Assembly: GCF_026967935.1 (NCBI RefSeq)
Contig: NZ_JAPVBL010000006.1
Span: forward strand, 45,951-109,950
Direction of reading: 5' to 3'
DNA: 64,000 bases
Source of the DNA: Modestobacter sp. VKM Ac-2982
GTDB taxonomy: Bacteria; Actinomycetota; Actinomycetes; Mycobacteriales; Geodermatophilaceae
The position numbers and the translations under genes are program-made. This document shows, piece by piece, positions 17,701 to 24,220 of this stretch. Under the pieces are notes generated by a model, which did no database searches, had not been told where the DNA came from, and saw only the letters and a program-made list of their open reading frames with translations. Position 1 is the first letter of the stretch; the number at the start of each line of letters is the position of its first letter.

Positions 17701-18178
17701 GGCCGACGTGCAGAGCGCGATCGCCTGGTGCCCGCAGGAGGCGCACGTCTTCGACGCGACGCTGCGGGCCAACCTCGCGCTGGCCCGCCCCCGCGGTGAG
17801 CTCACCGGTGACGACGGCGAGGCGGCGATGCGCCGGGCCCTGACCGACGCCGGGCTCGGCGCGCTGGTGGCCGGCCTCCCGGCCGGGCTGGACACCCCGG
17901 TGGGCGCAGGCGGCACCTCGCTGTCCGGTGGCGAGCGGCGGCGGCTGGCGGTGGCCCGGGCGCTGCTGGCCGACCGCGACGTCGTGCTGCTGGACGAACC
18001 GACCGCCCACCTGGACCCGCCGACGGCCGCCGCCCTGGTGGCCGACCTGCGCCGGGCCCTGGCCGGCCGGCTCGTCGTCTGCGTGACGCACGACCCGGCG
18101 CTGGCCGAGGAGCGCGACAGCGTGCTGCGGCTGGACGGAGCGCCCGCCGAGCACACCCCCGCCACGGCGCGCCGCTGA
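14735..18178 (+). CDS. cydDC: Fused CydD-CydC thiol/heme ABC exporter
   Basis: 1147 residues, twice the size of a half-transporter: two complete TMD-NBD units in one chain. First ATPase: GPSGSGKSTVLAVLAG (~residue 385), signature LSPGELQRVALARAL, Walker B VLLLDEPTASLD. Second: GPSGSGKSTLLSVL (~950), LSGGERRRLAVARALL, VVLLDEPTAHLD. A linker of ~40 Pro/Ala-rich residues joins them (~565). CydDC is needed for assembly of cytochrome bd, historically as a cysteine/glutathione exporter and more recently proposed as a heme transporter. Translationally coupled to cydB. The extreme N-terminus encodes a palindromic repeat (GQSRDFGPSD, residues 8-17), so a start downstream of the repeat cannot be excluded. 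Confidence 0.93.
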   Translation: MTSRPRRGQSRDFGPSDRRGPLGALAGVPGLTGALVRAAVAALGQTVGVVLLAAGLARAVADVADGVTPGTSLLVALVGVGIRAAAGGLGSVLATRDARRAEDTLRRRLLARLLAGEGEAVTAAGGSGPAAVLATTRLHDLGPALATYLPALAQTIVVPPVLLVVLGLTDWLSALLVALTLPLVPLFMALVGLHTRDRTVEAARALDRIAGHVAELVRGLPVLVGLGRAADQLSALADLGETHRRRTLATLRIAFLSSLVLEVLATLSVALVAVTVGVRLVHGDIGLDVGLLALLLAPEAFAPLRALGSAHHASEDAAEAAAAARAVLAAPAPRPVLSATPAGQLRGVTVDGLTVAFPGRDLPAVDGASFEVAPGELVALRGPSGSGKSTVLAVLAGQVLDGATARVEGVVLRPEDVAVVPQFPHTVADTVLDELRRHAGELPETWATDLADTALAWLDAGHLRERACRTLSPGELQRVALARALVRVQRGARVLLLDEPTASLDAVSTAHVAELLVRLRGSLCTVLVTHSPELAALADRTVDLAGPAAVPPLTSVPAPERTGVGHAAGAPLAAAAEPAAAPEADRGSAGLSWPRRAVLKAVAAGAASSASAVALTAVSGWLIVRAAEQPPILTLLVATAGVRGFGLARAAFRWLERLAGHDAAFRLASRTRLQVWRALVAQGPAADRTPGRALARVVGDVGLLQDLSVRVVTPPVVSGLVLAGTTAVLALLDPRAGALVAALVAVAVLGVLGVHRWADRGGARHAAELRTVTLRETSATLEAAGDLRAHGLTGPAVDRLDALGRRQGRAAQSGATATALGDALAVLATGAAAVGALAVAAISVRAGELSAPTAAILALAPLALLEPLTALGAARRHRLAWRDARARIDAVLAEPVAADPAPADRVSPPRPVRELALEHLTAGWPGRPPVLRDLDAVATAGSGWLVVTGPSGSGKSTLLSVLMASLRPAAGAYVLGDGRRPVPADRLTRADVQSAIAWCPQEAHVFDATLRANLALARPRGELTGDDGEAAMRRALTDAGLGALVAGLPAGLDTPVGAGGTSLSGGERRRLAVARALLADRDVVLLDEPTAHLDPPTAAALVADLRRALAGRLVVCVTHDPALAEERDSVLRLDGAPAEHTPATARR
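14753..14784 (+). repeat. Palindromic element in the 5' end of cydDC (family 1, copy A)
   Basis: AGGGGCCAAA (14753-14762) and TTTGGCCCCT (14771-14780) are perfect inverted arms around GTCGCGAT. The 30 bases from 14755 to 14784 match 29 of 30 bases of the copy in eutC (21183-21212, other strand). It sits 18 bases after the ATG of cydDC and reads in frame as GQSRDFGPSD. Confidence 0.85.
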
Positions 18179-18216
18179 CCGGTTTGCTGCGGCCACCGCC
18201 GCGGCACGTCCAGGGC

Positions 18217-18957
18217 ATGACCCTGGCCGAGCGCTTCGCCACCGCGGTCGCCGAGGAGGCGACCGCGGTGGCGGACGACGACGGGCACCTGCTCCCCGAC
18301 CGGCTGGCCCGGGCCGTCGTCCGGGTGCTGACCGTGGACGGCGCCGGCCTGAGCGTGCTGACCGGCACGCGCGGCCGCTGCCCGCTGGGTGCGAGCTCTC
18401 CGGAGGCCGGCCGGGCCGAGCGGCTGCAGTTCACCGTGGGCACCGGCCCCTGTCTGCTGGCCCACGCCTCGGGTGAACCGGTGCTCGCCGGCCAGGACGA
18501 GCTCCGCCGGCGGTGGCCCGCGTTCGCCGACGCACTGGTGGCCACCACCCCCTACCGCGGCGTCGTCTCCCTGCCCGTCCCGGGGGCGCTGACCGGTGCC
18601 GGGGCACTGGACCTCTTCCTCACCGACCCCGACGACGTCCGGCGGCTGGACGTGGCCGTCGCCCTCGCCGCGGGGCAGCTCGTGTCGGACGCGCTCAGCG
18701 ATGCCCTGGTCTGGTCGCCCCGGTCGGACGGCCAGGGACCCGGCTGGCTGCGCAGCCCGGCTGCGGTGCGCCGGTCCGTCGTCTGGCGGGCGGTCGGGTC
18801 GCTCAGCCTGTCGCTGGACGCCGCCGCCGACGCCGCGTTGGACGTGCTGCGGGCGCACGCCTGGGCCACGGGGCGCTCGGTCGACTCCGTGGCAGCGGAC
18901 CTGGTGAGCGGCCGGCTGGTGACCGCCGACGTCCTCGGGCGGCCCGGCGGACCCTGA
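18217..18957 (+). CDS. GAF domain protein with degenerate ANTAR-like C-terminus
   Basis: 246 residues. Residues ~20-165 look like a GAF sensor domain (VLTVDGAGLSVLTG, LQFTVGTGPCLLAHASGEPV, GVVSLPV). The C-terminal ~55 residues (VVWRAVGSLSLSLDAAADAA, then HAWATGRSVDSVAADLVSGR) have the three-helix layout of ANTAR RNA-binding domains but lack the usual AKG core, so RNA binding is doubtful. GAF-ANTAR proteins normally act as antiterminators. Starts 38 bases after cydDC, so it may be the last gene of that operon. ATG at 18217 chosen over the upstream CTG/ATG-less extension at 18184. Confidence 0.78.
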   Translation: MTLAERFATAVAEEATAVADDDGHLLPDRLARAVVRVLTVDGAGLSVLTGTRGRCPLGASSPEAGRAERLQFTVGTGPCLLAHASGEPVLAGQDELRRRWPAFADALVATTPYRGVVSLPVPGALTGAGALDLFLTDPDDVRRLDVAVALAAGQLVSDALSDALVWSPRSDGQGPGWLRSPAAVRRSVVWRAVGSLSLSLDAAADAALDVLRAHAWATGRSVDSVAADLVSGRLVTADVLGRPGGP

Positions 18958-18987
18958 CCGGGCCCGGGGATGAGGCACGCTGGGCAC

Positions 18988-19365
18988 ATGGCGCAGAACC
19001 CGACGGTCGAGGAGTTCCTCGCCACCCTGGACCACCCACGCGCCGACGACGTCCGCCGGCTGCGCGCGGCGATCATGGCCTCGGACGCCGAGCTCACCGA
19101 GCGCGTGAAGTGGCGGGCGCCGAGCTTCTGCGCCCGGGGGGTCGACCGGGTGACCTTCCGGCTCTTCCCGGAGGACCACCTGCAGCTGGTCTTCCACCGC
19201 GGCGCGAAGCCGCAGGAGACCGCGGGCTTCGCGTTCGGTGACGACACCGGGCTGCTGCGCTGGGCCGACACCGACCGCGCCGTGCTGACGCTGGGCGACT
19301 CCGCCGACGTGGCCGCCAGGCAGGGCGCGATCGTGGCGCTCGTGGAGCGCTGGGTCCGGGTCTGA
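18988..19365 (+). CDS. DUF1801 domain-containing protein
   Basis: 125 residues. Opens with PTVEEFLATLDHPRADDVRR and contains ELTERVKWRAPSFCARG and LQLVFHRGAKPQ, the recognisable frame of DUF1801/YdhG-like proteins, a small family of unknown biochemical role. ATG at 18988 fits the family start; an in-frame ATG at 18970 adds six residues. Convergent, 7 bases from the NlpC-like gene. Confidence 0.8.
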   Translation: MAQNPTVEEFLATLDHPRADDVRRLRAAIMASDAELTERVKWRAPSFCARGVDRVTFRLFPEDHLQLVFHRGAKPQETAGFAFGDDTGLLRWADTDRAVLTLGDSADVAARQGAIVALVERWVRV

Positions 19366-19372
19366 GCCGCCC

Positions 19373-20068
19373 TCAGTCGCAGGGCGGCCCCTCCGGGACG
19401 TCGACCTGGATCTCCGGGCCCAGCTCGGCGTCGACCAGCGGCAGGTCGTCGCCGGACCAGAAGCTGCCCGGGTCGTAGGCGTTGAGCGGCCGGTTCTTCG
19501 GCAGCAGGCCCATCGCCGTGTAGGTGGTGGCGACCAGCTCGGCGCAGAACACCGTGTCGTTCGTCTGGTGCCGGCGCAGCTTGCCGTTGACCCAGCCGTG
19601 GGCCAGGTGCCGGGTGGTGGGGAACGGCTTGCCGTCGAGCCGCGCGATGGTGCGCAGCACGGCGTCCTCCATCTCCCGTGGCACCCCGCCGTCGTCGGCC
19701 GGGCCGACCAGCTGGCGCAGCCAGGCCTGCTGGCCGTACCGCTTCTTCCAGACGCAGACCGCGTCGGACAGGTCGTGCAGCTGGACCCCGCGCTGGTGGC
19801 GGCCGGACCACACGTCGGCCAGGGAGTGCCCCAGCTCGGCGTGCCAGAGCAACGGCGGCAGGTCGTCGAGGACGACGGCCATGCCCACGTGGTTGACCGG
19901 GGCGTTGGTGACCGTCCGGATGGCCCGGTCGGCCAGCGAACTGCCCCGGAAGACCCAGACGTCGCCGGTCCGGGTGAGCTCGACGGCGTCGTGCAGCGGC
20001 AGGACGCGGGCGGACGAGGCGCGGGACACAGCGCGGGAGTGAGCCACACCACTACCGTATCGGCTCAT
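19373..20068 (-). CDS. NlpC/P60-like (YiiX/YebB-type) cysteine hydrolase
   Basis: 231 residues. A putative His appears first (PVNHVGMAVVL, ~residue 55) and the candidate catalytic Cys later (DTVFCAELVATTY, ~185), the permuted order seen in YiiX/YebB-like NlpC/P60 proteins. The intervening WHAELGHSLADVW segment is also conserved-looking. No signal peptide is evident. Start at the ATG 20068 overlaps the start codon of the divergent small gene; a GTG at 20047 and a longer form to 20125 are alternatives. Target bond unknown. Confidence 0.65.
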   Translation of the reverse strand: MSRYGSGVAHSRAVSRASSARVLPLHDAVELTRTGDVWVFRGSSLADRAIRTVTNAPVNHVGMAVVLDDLPPLLWHAELGHSLADVWSGRHQRGVQLHDLSDAVCVWKKRYGQQAWLRQLVGPADDGGVPREMEDAVLRTIARLDGKPFPTTRHLAHGWVNGKLRRHQTNDTVFCAELVATTYTAMGLLPKNRPLNAYDPGSFWSGDDLPLVDAELGPEIQVDVPEGPPCD

Positions 20069-20336
20069 GCGCCTCTCGAAGCTGCTCGGAGTCGCCGGGA
20101 TCGTCGGCGTTGCCGCGACCGGCACCGTCCTGCTCCGCCACGAACGCCACCGCCGGTCCTACACACCGGAGGAGGTGCGCGCCCGGCTGCAAGGCCGGGT
20201 GGCGGAGGTCGCGACCGCCGATGCCGACCCGGACCTCGTCCCGGACTGGCCGGCCGAGGTGGAGCGGCCGCAGCGGCACCCGATGGAGGCGCTGCTGTCC
20301 ACCGTGATGAAGATCGGCCCCCTGCGACGCATCTGA
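20067..20336 (+). CDS. Small single-pass membrane protein, unknown function
   Basis: 89 residues. One N-terminal membrane helix (LLGVAGIVGVAATGTVLL) then a charged cytoplasmic part (RHERHRRSYTPEEVRARLQG) and a Pro/Trp stretch. I recognise no family beyond short actinobacterial membrane proteins. No Shine-Dalgarno box is visible; TACCGT at 20053-20058 is a plausible -10 placed for leaderless translation. Its start codon overlaps that of the divergent NlpC-like gene by two bases. Confidence 0.6.
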   Translation: MRLSKLLGVAGIVGVAATGTVLLRHERHRRSYTPEEVRARLQGRVAEVATADADPDLVPDWPAEVERPQRHPMEALLSTVMKIGPLRRI

Positions 20337-20337
20337 C

Positions 20338-20396
20338 GAAGGACCCTCTCTCCCCCCACCCCTCGCACGCTCGGGGCGGGGGCCTGAGAGAGGGCC
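20338..20396. repeat. Palindromic repeat (family 2, copy A)
   Basis: A 59-base near-palindrome directly after the stop of the small membrane protein. Outer arms CCCTCTCT (20344-20351) and AGAGAGGG (20387-20394) pair exactly; the middle is C-rich then G-rich around TCGCACGCTCGGGG. It matches closely, with the same GAAGGACC edge, the element inside the vsr remnant at 32598-32659 on the other strand. Confidence 0.8.
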
Positions 20397-20403
20397 GCCG
20401 GAG

Positions 20404-20442
20404 GCTCGTGCTCTGGTGCACTGGTGCAGCCAGAGCACGAGC
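20404..20442. terminator. Strong bidirectional terminator-like hairpin
   Basis: GCTCGTGCTCTGG (20404-20416) and CCAGAGCACGAGC (20430-20442) pair perfectly over 13 bases, and the loop itself pairs further (TGCAC 20417-20421 with GTGCA 20424-20428), leaving one bulged G. It lies between convergent genes (small membrane protein and eutC). No T tract follows, as usual for high-GC actinobacteria. Confidence 0.65.
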
Positions 20443-20452
20443 GGCCGCAGGG

Positions 20453-21226
20453 CTACCCCGCGCCCGGGAGGAGCGCCGCCCCCTCGTCCTTGAGGACGAC
20501 GCCGGAGGCCCCGAGCTGGCGGGACGCCTGGAGCAACGCGACCAGGGTGTCAGCGGCCTGGGCGTAGCCGAGGCCGTGCGGTGGGCGGACGTTGGAGATG
20601 CAGTTCCGCTCGGAGTCCGCTCGCCCCGGCCGCGGCCCGTGGGTCAGGTACAGGCCGAGACTGTCGGCGGAGCTCAGCCCCGGCCGCTCCCCCACCAGGA
20701 CGACGACGATCCCGGCACCCAGCGCCTCGCCCACCGGATCGCCGAGGGCCACCCGCGCCTGCTGCGCGAGGACGAGCGGGGCGACCGACCACCCGGGCAG
20801 CCGGTCCAGCACCGCTGCCACCGTGCCGGCCGCGTGCTCGTGCACGGCCCGCGGGGACAGCCCGTCGGCGAGCACCAGCGCCAGGTCGTACGTGCCGGCG
20901 GGCAGCTGGGTGTCCGGGGCGAGCCGCCGCCCCAGGTCCGGCCGCTGCAGGTAGGTGGTCCGATCGGGGGCCTGGCTGTGCACCTCCAGCACGTCGAGCC
21001 CGACCCCGGCCCCGGTCAGCGCCGTCCGCACCAGGTCGGCGTCCAGGGCGGTGTGCACCGCGTCGCGGGCGGCCGCGTGCGCGGCGCGGAACTCCAGCTC
21101 CCGGGACGTCGGCAGCCCGTCCCCGGCCCGGCCCAGCGCCACCCGCGCCCGGGTCGCGTCCCGCAGCACCGCCCACGGGTCGTCCGAGGGGCCAAGATCG
21201 CGACTTTGGCCCTGGAGGTCGGTCAT
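20453..21226 (-). CDS. eutC: Ethanolamine ammonia-lyase small subunit
   Basis: 257 residues, typical length. EutC motifs: DPWAVLRDATRARVALGRAG, ELEFRAAHAAARDAVH, VHSQAPDRTTYLQRPDLGRR, LVLADGLSPRAVHEHA, LVGERPGLSSADSLGLYLTH and RNCISNVRPPHGLGY. With EutB it forms the adenosylcobalamin-dependent lyase converting ethanolamine to acetaldehyde and ammonia. Its ATG overlaps the eutB stop (ATGA). Residues 6-15 (GQSRDLGPSD) are encoded by a palindromic repeat also found in cydDC. No microcompartment genes are near, so this is the cytosolic version. Confidence 0.95.
   Translation of the reverse strand: MTDLQGQSRDLGPSDDPWAVLRDATRARVALGRAGDGLPTSRELEFRAAHAAARDAVHTALDADLVRTALTGAGVGLDVLEVHSQAPDRTTYLQRPDLGRRLAPDTQLPAGTYDLALVLADGLSPRAVHEHAAGTVAAVLDRLPGWSVAPLVLAQQARVALGDPVGEALGAGIVVVLVGERPGLSSADSLGLYLTHGPRPGRADSERNCISNVRPPHGLGYAQAADTLVALLQASRQLGASGVVLKDEGAALLPGAG
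21183..21212 (-). repeat. Palindromic element in the 5' end of eutC (family 1, copy B)
   Basis: Reading the minus strand, 30 bases match the copy in cydDC (14755-14784) at 29 positions, the one change turning a Phe codon (TTT) to Leu (CTT). It starts 14 bases after the eutC ATG, the same frame as in cydDC, and encodes GQSRDLGPSD. Confidence 0.85.
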
Positions 21227-22635
21227 GGGCGGGCGGCGGCGAGGAGGGCGCGGGCCGCGGGCGCCTCGGGGGTCAGCTCGCGGACGTGGCCGTCGTCGTC
21301 GAGCAGGTCCATCATCGCCAGCCACGCCTCGAACTCCGGCGCGGGCCGCAGGTCGAGCACCGACCGGGCGGTGAGCACGTCGGTGAACGACAGCGACTGG
21401 TAGTGCAGCATCACGTCGTCCGAGCCCGGGACGGCGATGACGAACGAGCAGCCCGCCGCCCCCAGCAGCAGGGTGAGGGTGTCGGTGTCGTCGCCGTCGA
21501 CGTCGGTGTGGTTCGTGTAGCAGACGTCCACGCCCATCGGCAGGCCCAGCAGCTTGCCGCAGAAGTGGTCCTCCAGCCCCGCCCGGATCACCTGCTTGCC
21601 GTCGTAGAGGTACTCCGGGCCGATGAACCCGACGACGGTGTTGACCAGCAGCGGGTCGAAGTGCCGGGCCACCCCGTAGGCGCGGCACTCCAGCGTCTGC
21701 TGATCGACCGGGCCGTCGACGCCGTGGTGCGCGTCGGCCGACAGCGCCGAGCCCTGCCCGGTCTCGAAGTAGGTGACGTTGGCCCCCACCGTCCCCCGGC
21801 CCAGCTCCAGCGCCCCCGCCCGGGCCTCGGCGAGCAGGTCGAGGGTGACGCCGAAGCCGCGGTTGCCGGCCTGGGTGCCGGCGACCGACTGGAAGACCAG
21901 GTCGACCGGCGCGCCGGCCTCCAGCGCCCGCAGCGTGGTGGTCACGTGCGCGAGGACGCAGGACTGGGTGGGGATCTCGTAGCGGCTGATCACCGCGCCG
22001 ACCAGCTCCAGCAGCGCGATCGTCTGCGCCGGTGAGTCGGTGGCCGGGTTGATCCCGATGACGGCGTCCCCGCAGCCGTGCAGCAGTCCGTCCAGGATCG
22101 AGGCGGTCACCCCGACGGCGTCGTCGGTGGGGTGGTTGGGCTGCAGCCGGGACGCCAGCCGGCCGGGCAGCCCGAGCGTGCTGCGCAGGCCGGTGACCAC
22201 CCTGGTCCGGCGGGCGACCGCGATCAGGTCGGCGTTGCGCATCACCTTGGACACCGCCGCCACCATCTCCGGGGTGAGCCCGCGGGCCAGGGAGGAGATC
22301 GCCGCCTCGTCCCGCTCGGCCGCCCGGGCCAGCAGCCAGTCGCGGAACCCACCGACCGTGAGCGCGGCGACGGGGGCGAAGGCGGCCGGGTCGTGGGTGT
22401 CCAGGATCAGCCGGGTCACGTCGTCCTCCTCGTAGCCGACCACCGGCTCGGTGAGGAAGGTGGCCAGCGGGACGTCGGCGAGCACGTGCTGCGCGGCCAC
22501 CCGCTGGGCCTGCGACTCCGCGGCGACCCCGGCCAGGACGTCCCCGGAACGCGCCGGGGTGGCCTTGGCCAGGACGTCGGTGAGCGAGCGGAACTCGTGG
22601 GTGTGCCCGCCCAGCGTCGTCCGGCGGACGGTCAT
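21223..22635 (-). CDS. eutB: Ethanolamine ammonia-lyase large subunit
   Basis: 470 residues, family length. Conserved stretches: RTTLGGHTHEFRSLTDVLAK, LATFLTEPVVGYEEDDVTRL, SKVMRNADL, GLRSTLGLPGRLASRLQPNH, VIGINPATDS, TYFETGQGSALSA, CYTNHTDVDGDDTDTL and PGSDDVMLHYQS. Catalytic TIM-barrel subunit; the radical reaction needs adenosylcobalamin bound with EutC. Overlaps the permease stop at its start and eutC at its end, so all three genes are translationally coupled. Confidence 0.96.
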   Translation of the reverse strand: MTVRRTTLGGHTHEFRSLTDVLAKATPARSGDVLAGVAAESQAQRVAAQHVLADVPLATFLTEPVVGYEEDDVTRLILDTHDPAAFAPVAALTVGGFRDWLLARAAERDEAAISSLARGLTPEMVAAVSKVMRNADLIAVARRTRVVTGLRSTLGLPGRLASRLQPNHPTDDAVGVTASILDGLLHGCGDAVIGINPATDSPAQTIALLELVGAVISRYEIPTQSCVLAHVTTTLRALEAGAPVDLVFQSVAGTQAGNRGFGVTLDLLAEARAGALELGRGTVGANVTYFETGQGSALSADAHHGVDGPVDQQTLECRAYGVARHFDPLLVNTVVGFIGPEYLYDGKQVIRAGLEDHFCGKLLGLPMGVDVCYTNHTDVDGDDTDTLTLLLGAAGCSFVIAVPGSDDVMLHYQSLSFTDVLTARSVLDLRPAPEFEAWLAMMDLLDDDGHVRELTPEAPAARALLAAARP

Positions 22636-24095
22636 CGCACGTCCTCCTCCGCGGCGGCCAGCAGCGCGAACTCCTCCTCGGGTGCGGAGGCGACCAGGTG
22701 GTGTCGGCTGTAGAGCGCGAAGTACCCGAGGAACACCGCGTACGCCGCCAGCGTCCAGCCCGCGGCGACCGGGTCGACCAGGAAGGTCGCCAGCACCGCC
22801 GCGGCGGCGAGCACCAGGGCCACGCCAGTGGTGACCGTGCCGCCGGGCGTGCGGTAGGGCCGGGGCAGGTCGGGCTCACGACGGCGCAGCACGATGTGGC
22901 TGACCATCATCAGCACGTAGGAGACCGTGGCCCCGAAGACGGCCATGTTCAGCAGCATCGCGCCCTGGCCGGTCAGGGAGAGCACGAAGCCGATCGCGCC
23001 GGGGACCAGCAGGGCCAGCACCGGCGCCTTGCGGGAGTTGGTCACCGACAGGGCGCGGGGCAGGTAGCCGGCGCGGGAGAGCGCGAACGTCTGCCGGGAG
23101 TAGGCGTAGATGATCGAGAAGAAGCTGGCGACCAGGCCGACCAGGCCGGCGTAGTTGATCACCGTGGTGAGCCCGCTGGAGGCCCCGGCGACCTCGAGCG
23201 CCTCCACCGGCGGGTTCCCGCTGGCCGACATCGCCTCCGAGCCGCCGGCGCCGGCGGTGAACACCAGCATCAGCAACGCCAGGACCAGCAGCAGGCCCAT
23301 CGCGGCGACGATCCCCCGGGGCATGCTCCGCGCCGGGTCCTTGGCCTCCTCGGACGCCAGCGGCACGCACTCCACCGCCAGGAAGAACCAGATGGCGAAC
23401 GGGAAGGCCGCCCAGATGCCCATCACGCCGAACGGCAGGAACTCCGAGGCGCCGGCGGCGTCGGTGGGCGCGATGTCGGTCAGGTTGGCCGCGTCGAAGG
23501 CGGGGACCGCCCCGACCAGGTAGAGCACCAGGCCGGCGACGGCCACCGCGGCGATCACCAGCATCACCTTCAGGGCCTCGCCGACACCCAGCAGGTGGAT
23601 GCCGATGAACAGGCCGTAGGCGGCGAGGTACACCCACCAGCCGTCGGTGATGCCGAACAGGCCCAGCGACTCGACGTAGGCGCCGATGAAGGTGGCGATC
23701 GCCGCGGGTGCGATCGCGTACTCGATCAGCACGGCCACGCCGGTCGCGTAACCGCCCCACGGCCCCAGGGCCCGGCGGGCGAAGGTGTAGCCGCCCCCGG
23801 CGGTCGGCAGCGCTGAACCCAGCTCGGCCAGGCCGAAGACCATCGCCGAGTACATGACCGCCATCAGGACGACGGCGATCAGCAGCCCGCCGAAGCCGCC
23901 CTCGGCCAGCCCGAAGTTCCAGCCGGCGTAGTCGCCGGAGATGACCGCGGCGACGCCGAGGCCGGCCAGCAGCACCCAGCCGGCGGTGCCGCCGCGGAGC
24001 TGCCGCTTCTCCAGGTAGCCGGCGTCGACCGCCTCCGCCTCGACCCCCCGGCCCGGTCCGTGCGCTGGTCGGGCGGCTGCGGGCTCGACGGTCAT
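22632..24095 (-). CDS. eat: Ethanolamine permease (APC superfamily)
   Basis: 487 residues, about 12 membrane helices. N-terminal part YLEKRQLRGGTAGWVLLAG and GDYAGWNFGLAEGGFGGLLI match ethanolamine permeases; FAIWFFLAVECVPLASEEAK and SRQTFALSRAGYLPR are APC landmarks. First gene of the eat-eutB-eutC operon, importing the substrate of the lyase. ATG 24095 has GGAGGACC upstream. Confidence 0.93.
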   Translation of the reverse strand: MTVEPAAARPAHGPGRGVEAEAVDAGYLEKRQLRGGTAGWVLLAGLGVAAVISGDYAGWNFGLAEGGFGGLLIAVVLMAVMYSAMVFGLAELGSALPTAGGGYTFARRALGPWGGYATGVAVLIEYAIAPAAIATFIGAYVESLGLFGITDGWWVYLAAYGLFIGIHLLGVGEALKVMLVIAAVAVAGLVLYLVGAVPAFDAANLTDIAPTDAAGASEFLPFGVMGIWAAFPFAIWFFLAVECVPLASEEAKDPARSMPRGIVAAMGLLLVLALLMLVFTAGAGGSEAMSASGNPPVEALEVAGASSGLTTVINYAGLVGLVASFFSIIYAYSRQTFALSRAGYLPRALSVTNSRKAPVLALLVPGAIGFVLSLTGQGAMLLNMAVFGATVSYVLMMVSHIVLRRREPDLPRPYRTPGGTVTTGVALVLAAAAVLATFLVDPVAAGWTLAAYAVFLGYFALYSRHHLVASAPEEEFALLAAAEEDVR

Positions 24096-24183
24096 CTGCG
24101 GTCCTCCGGCTCGGCACCCCGTGATCAGGTGCGGGCCAGCGTGTCCCCCTCGCCCCCGCCGGTCAACGGGGTGCGACGTGCTG

Positions 24184-24196
24184 GAACACGTTGTTC
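24184..24196. promoter_or_regulatory. Candidate operator upstream of the ethanolamine operon
   Basis: GAACA (24184-24188), CGT, TGTTC (24192-24196) is a perfect 13-base palindrome about 90 bases before the permease start and in the only gap (24096-24220) between that operon and the upstream MFS gene. No regulator gene is adjacent; regulator unknown. Confidence 0.4.
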
Positions 24197-24220
24197 ACAC
24201 CCGGCCCCGCTGGGTCCCGG

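Noticed and set aside
14660..18196. Long minus-strand frame opposite cydDC
   Set aside because: High-GC shadow; the plus strand has two complete ABC transporter units, and the antisense product has only Gly/Gln/Arg-rich low complexity.
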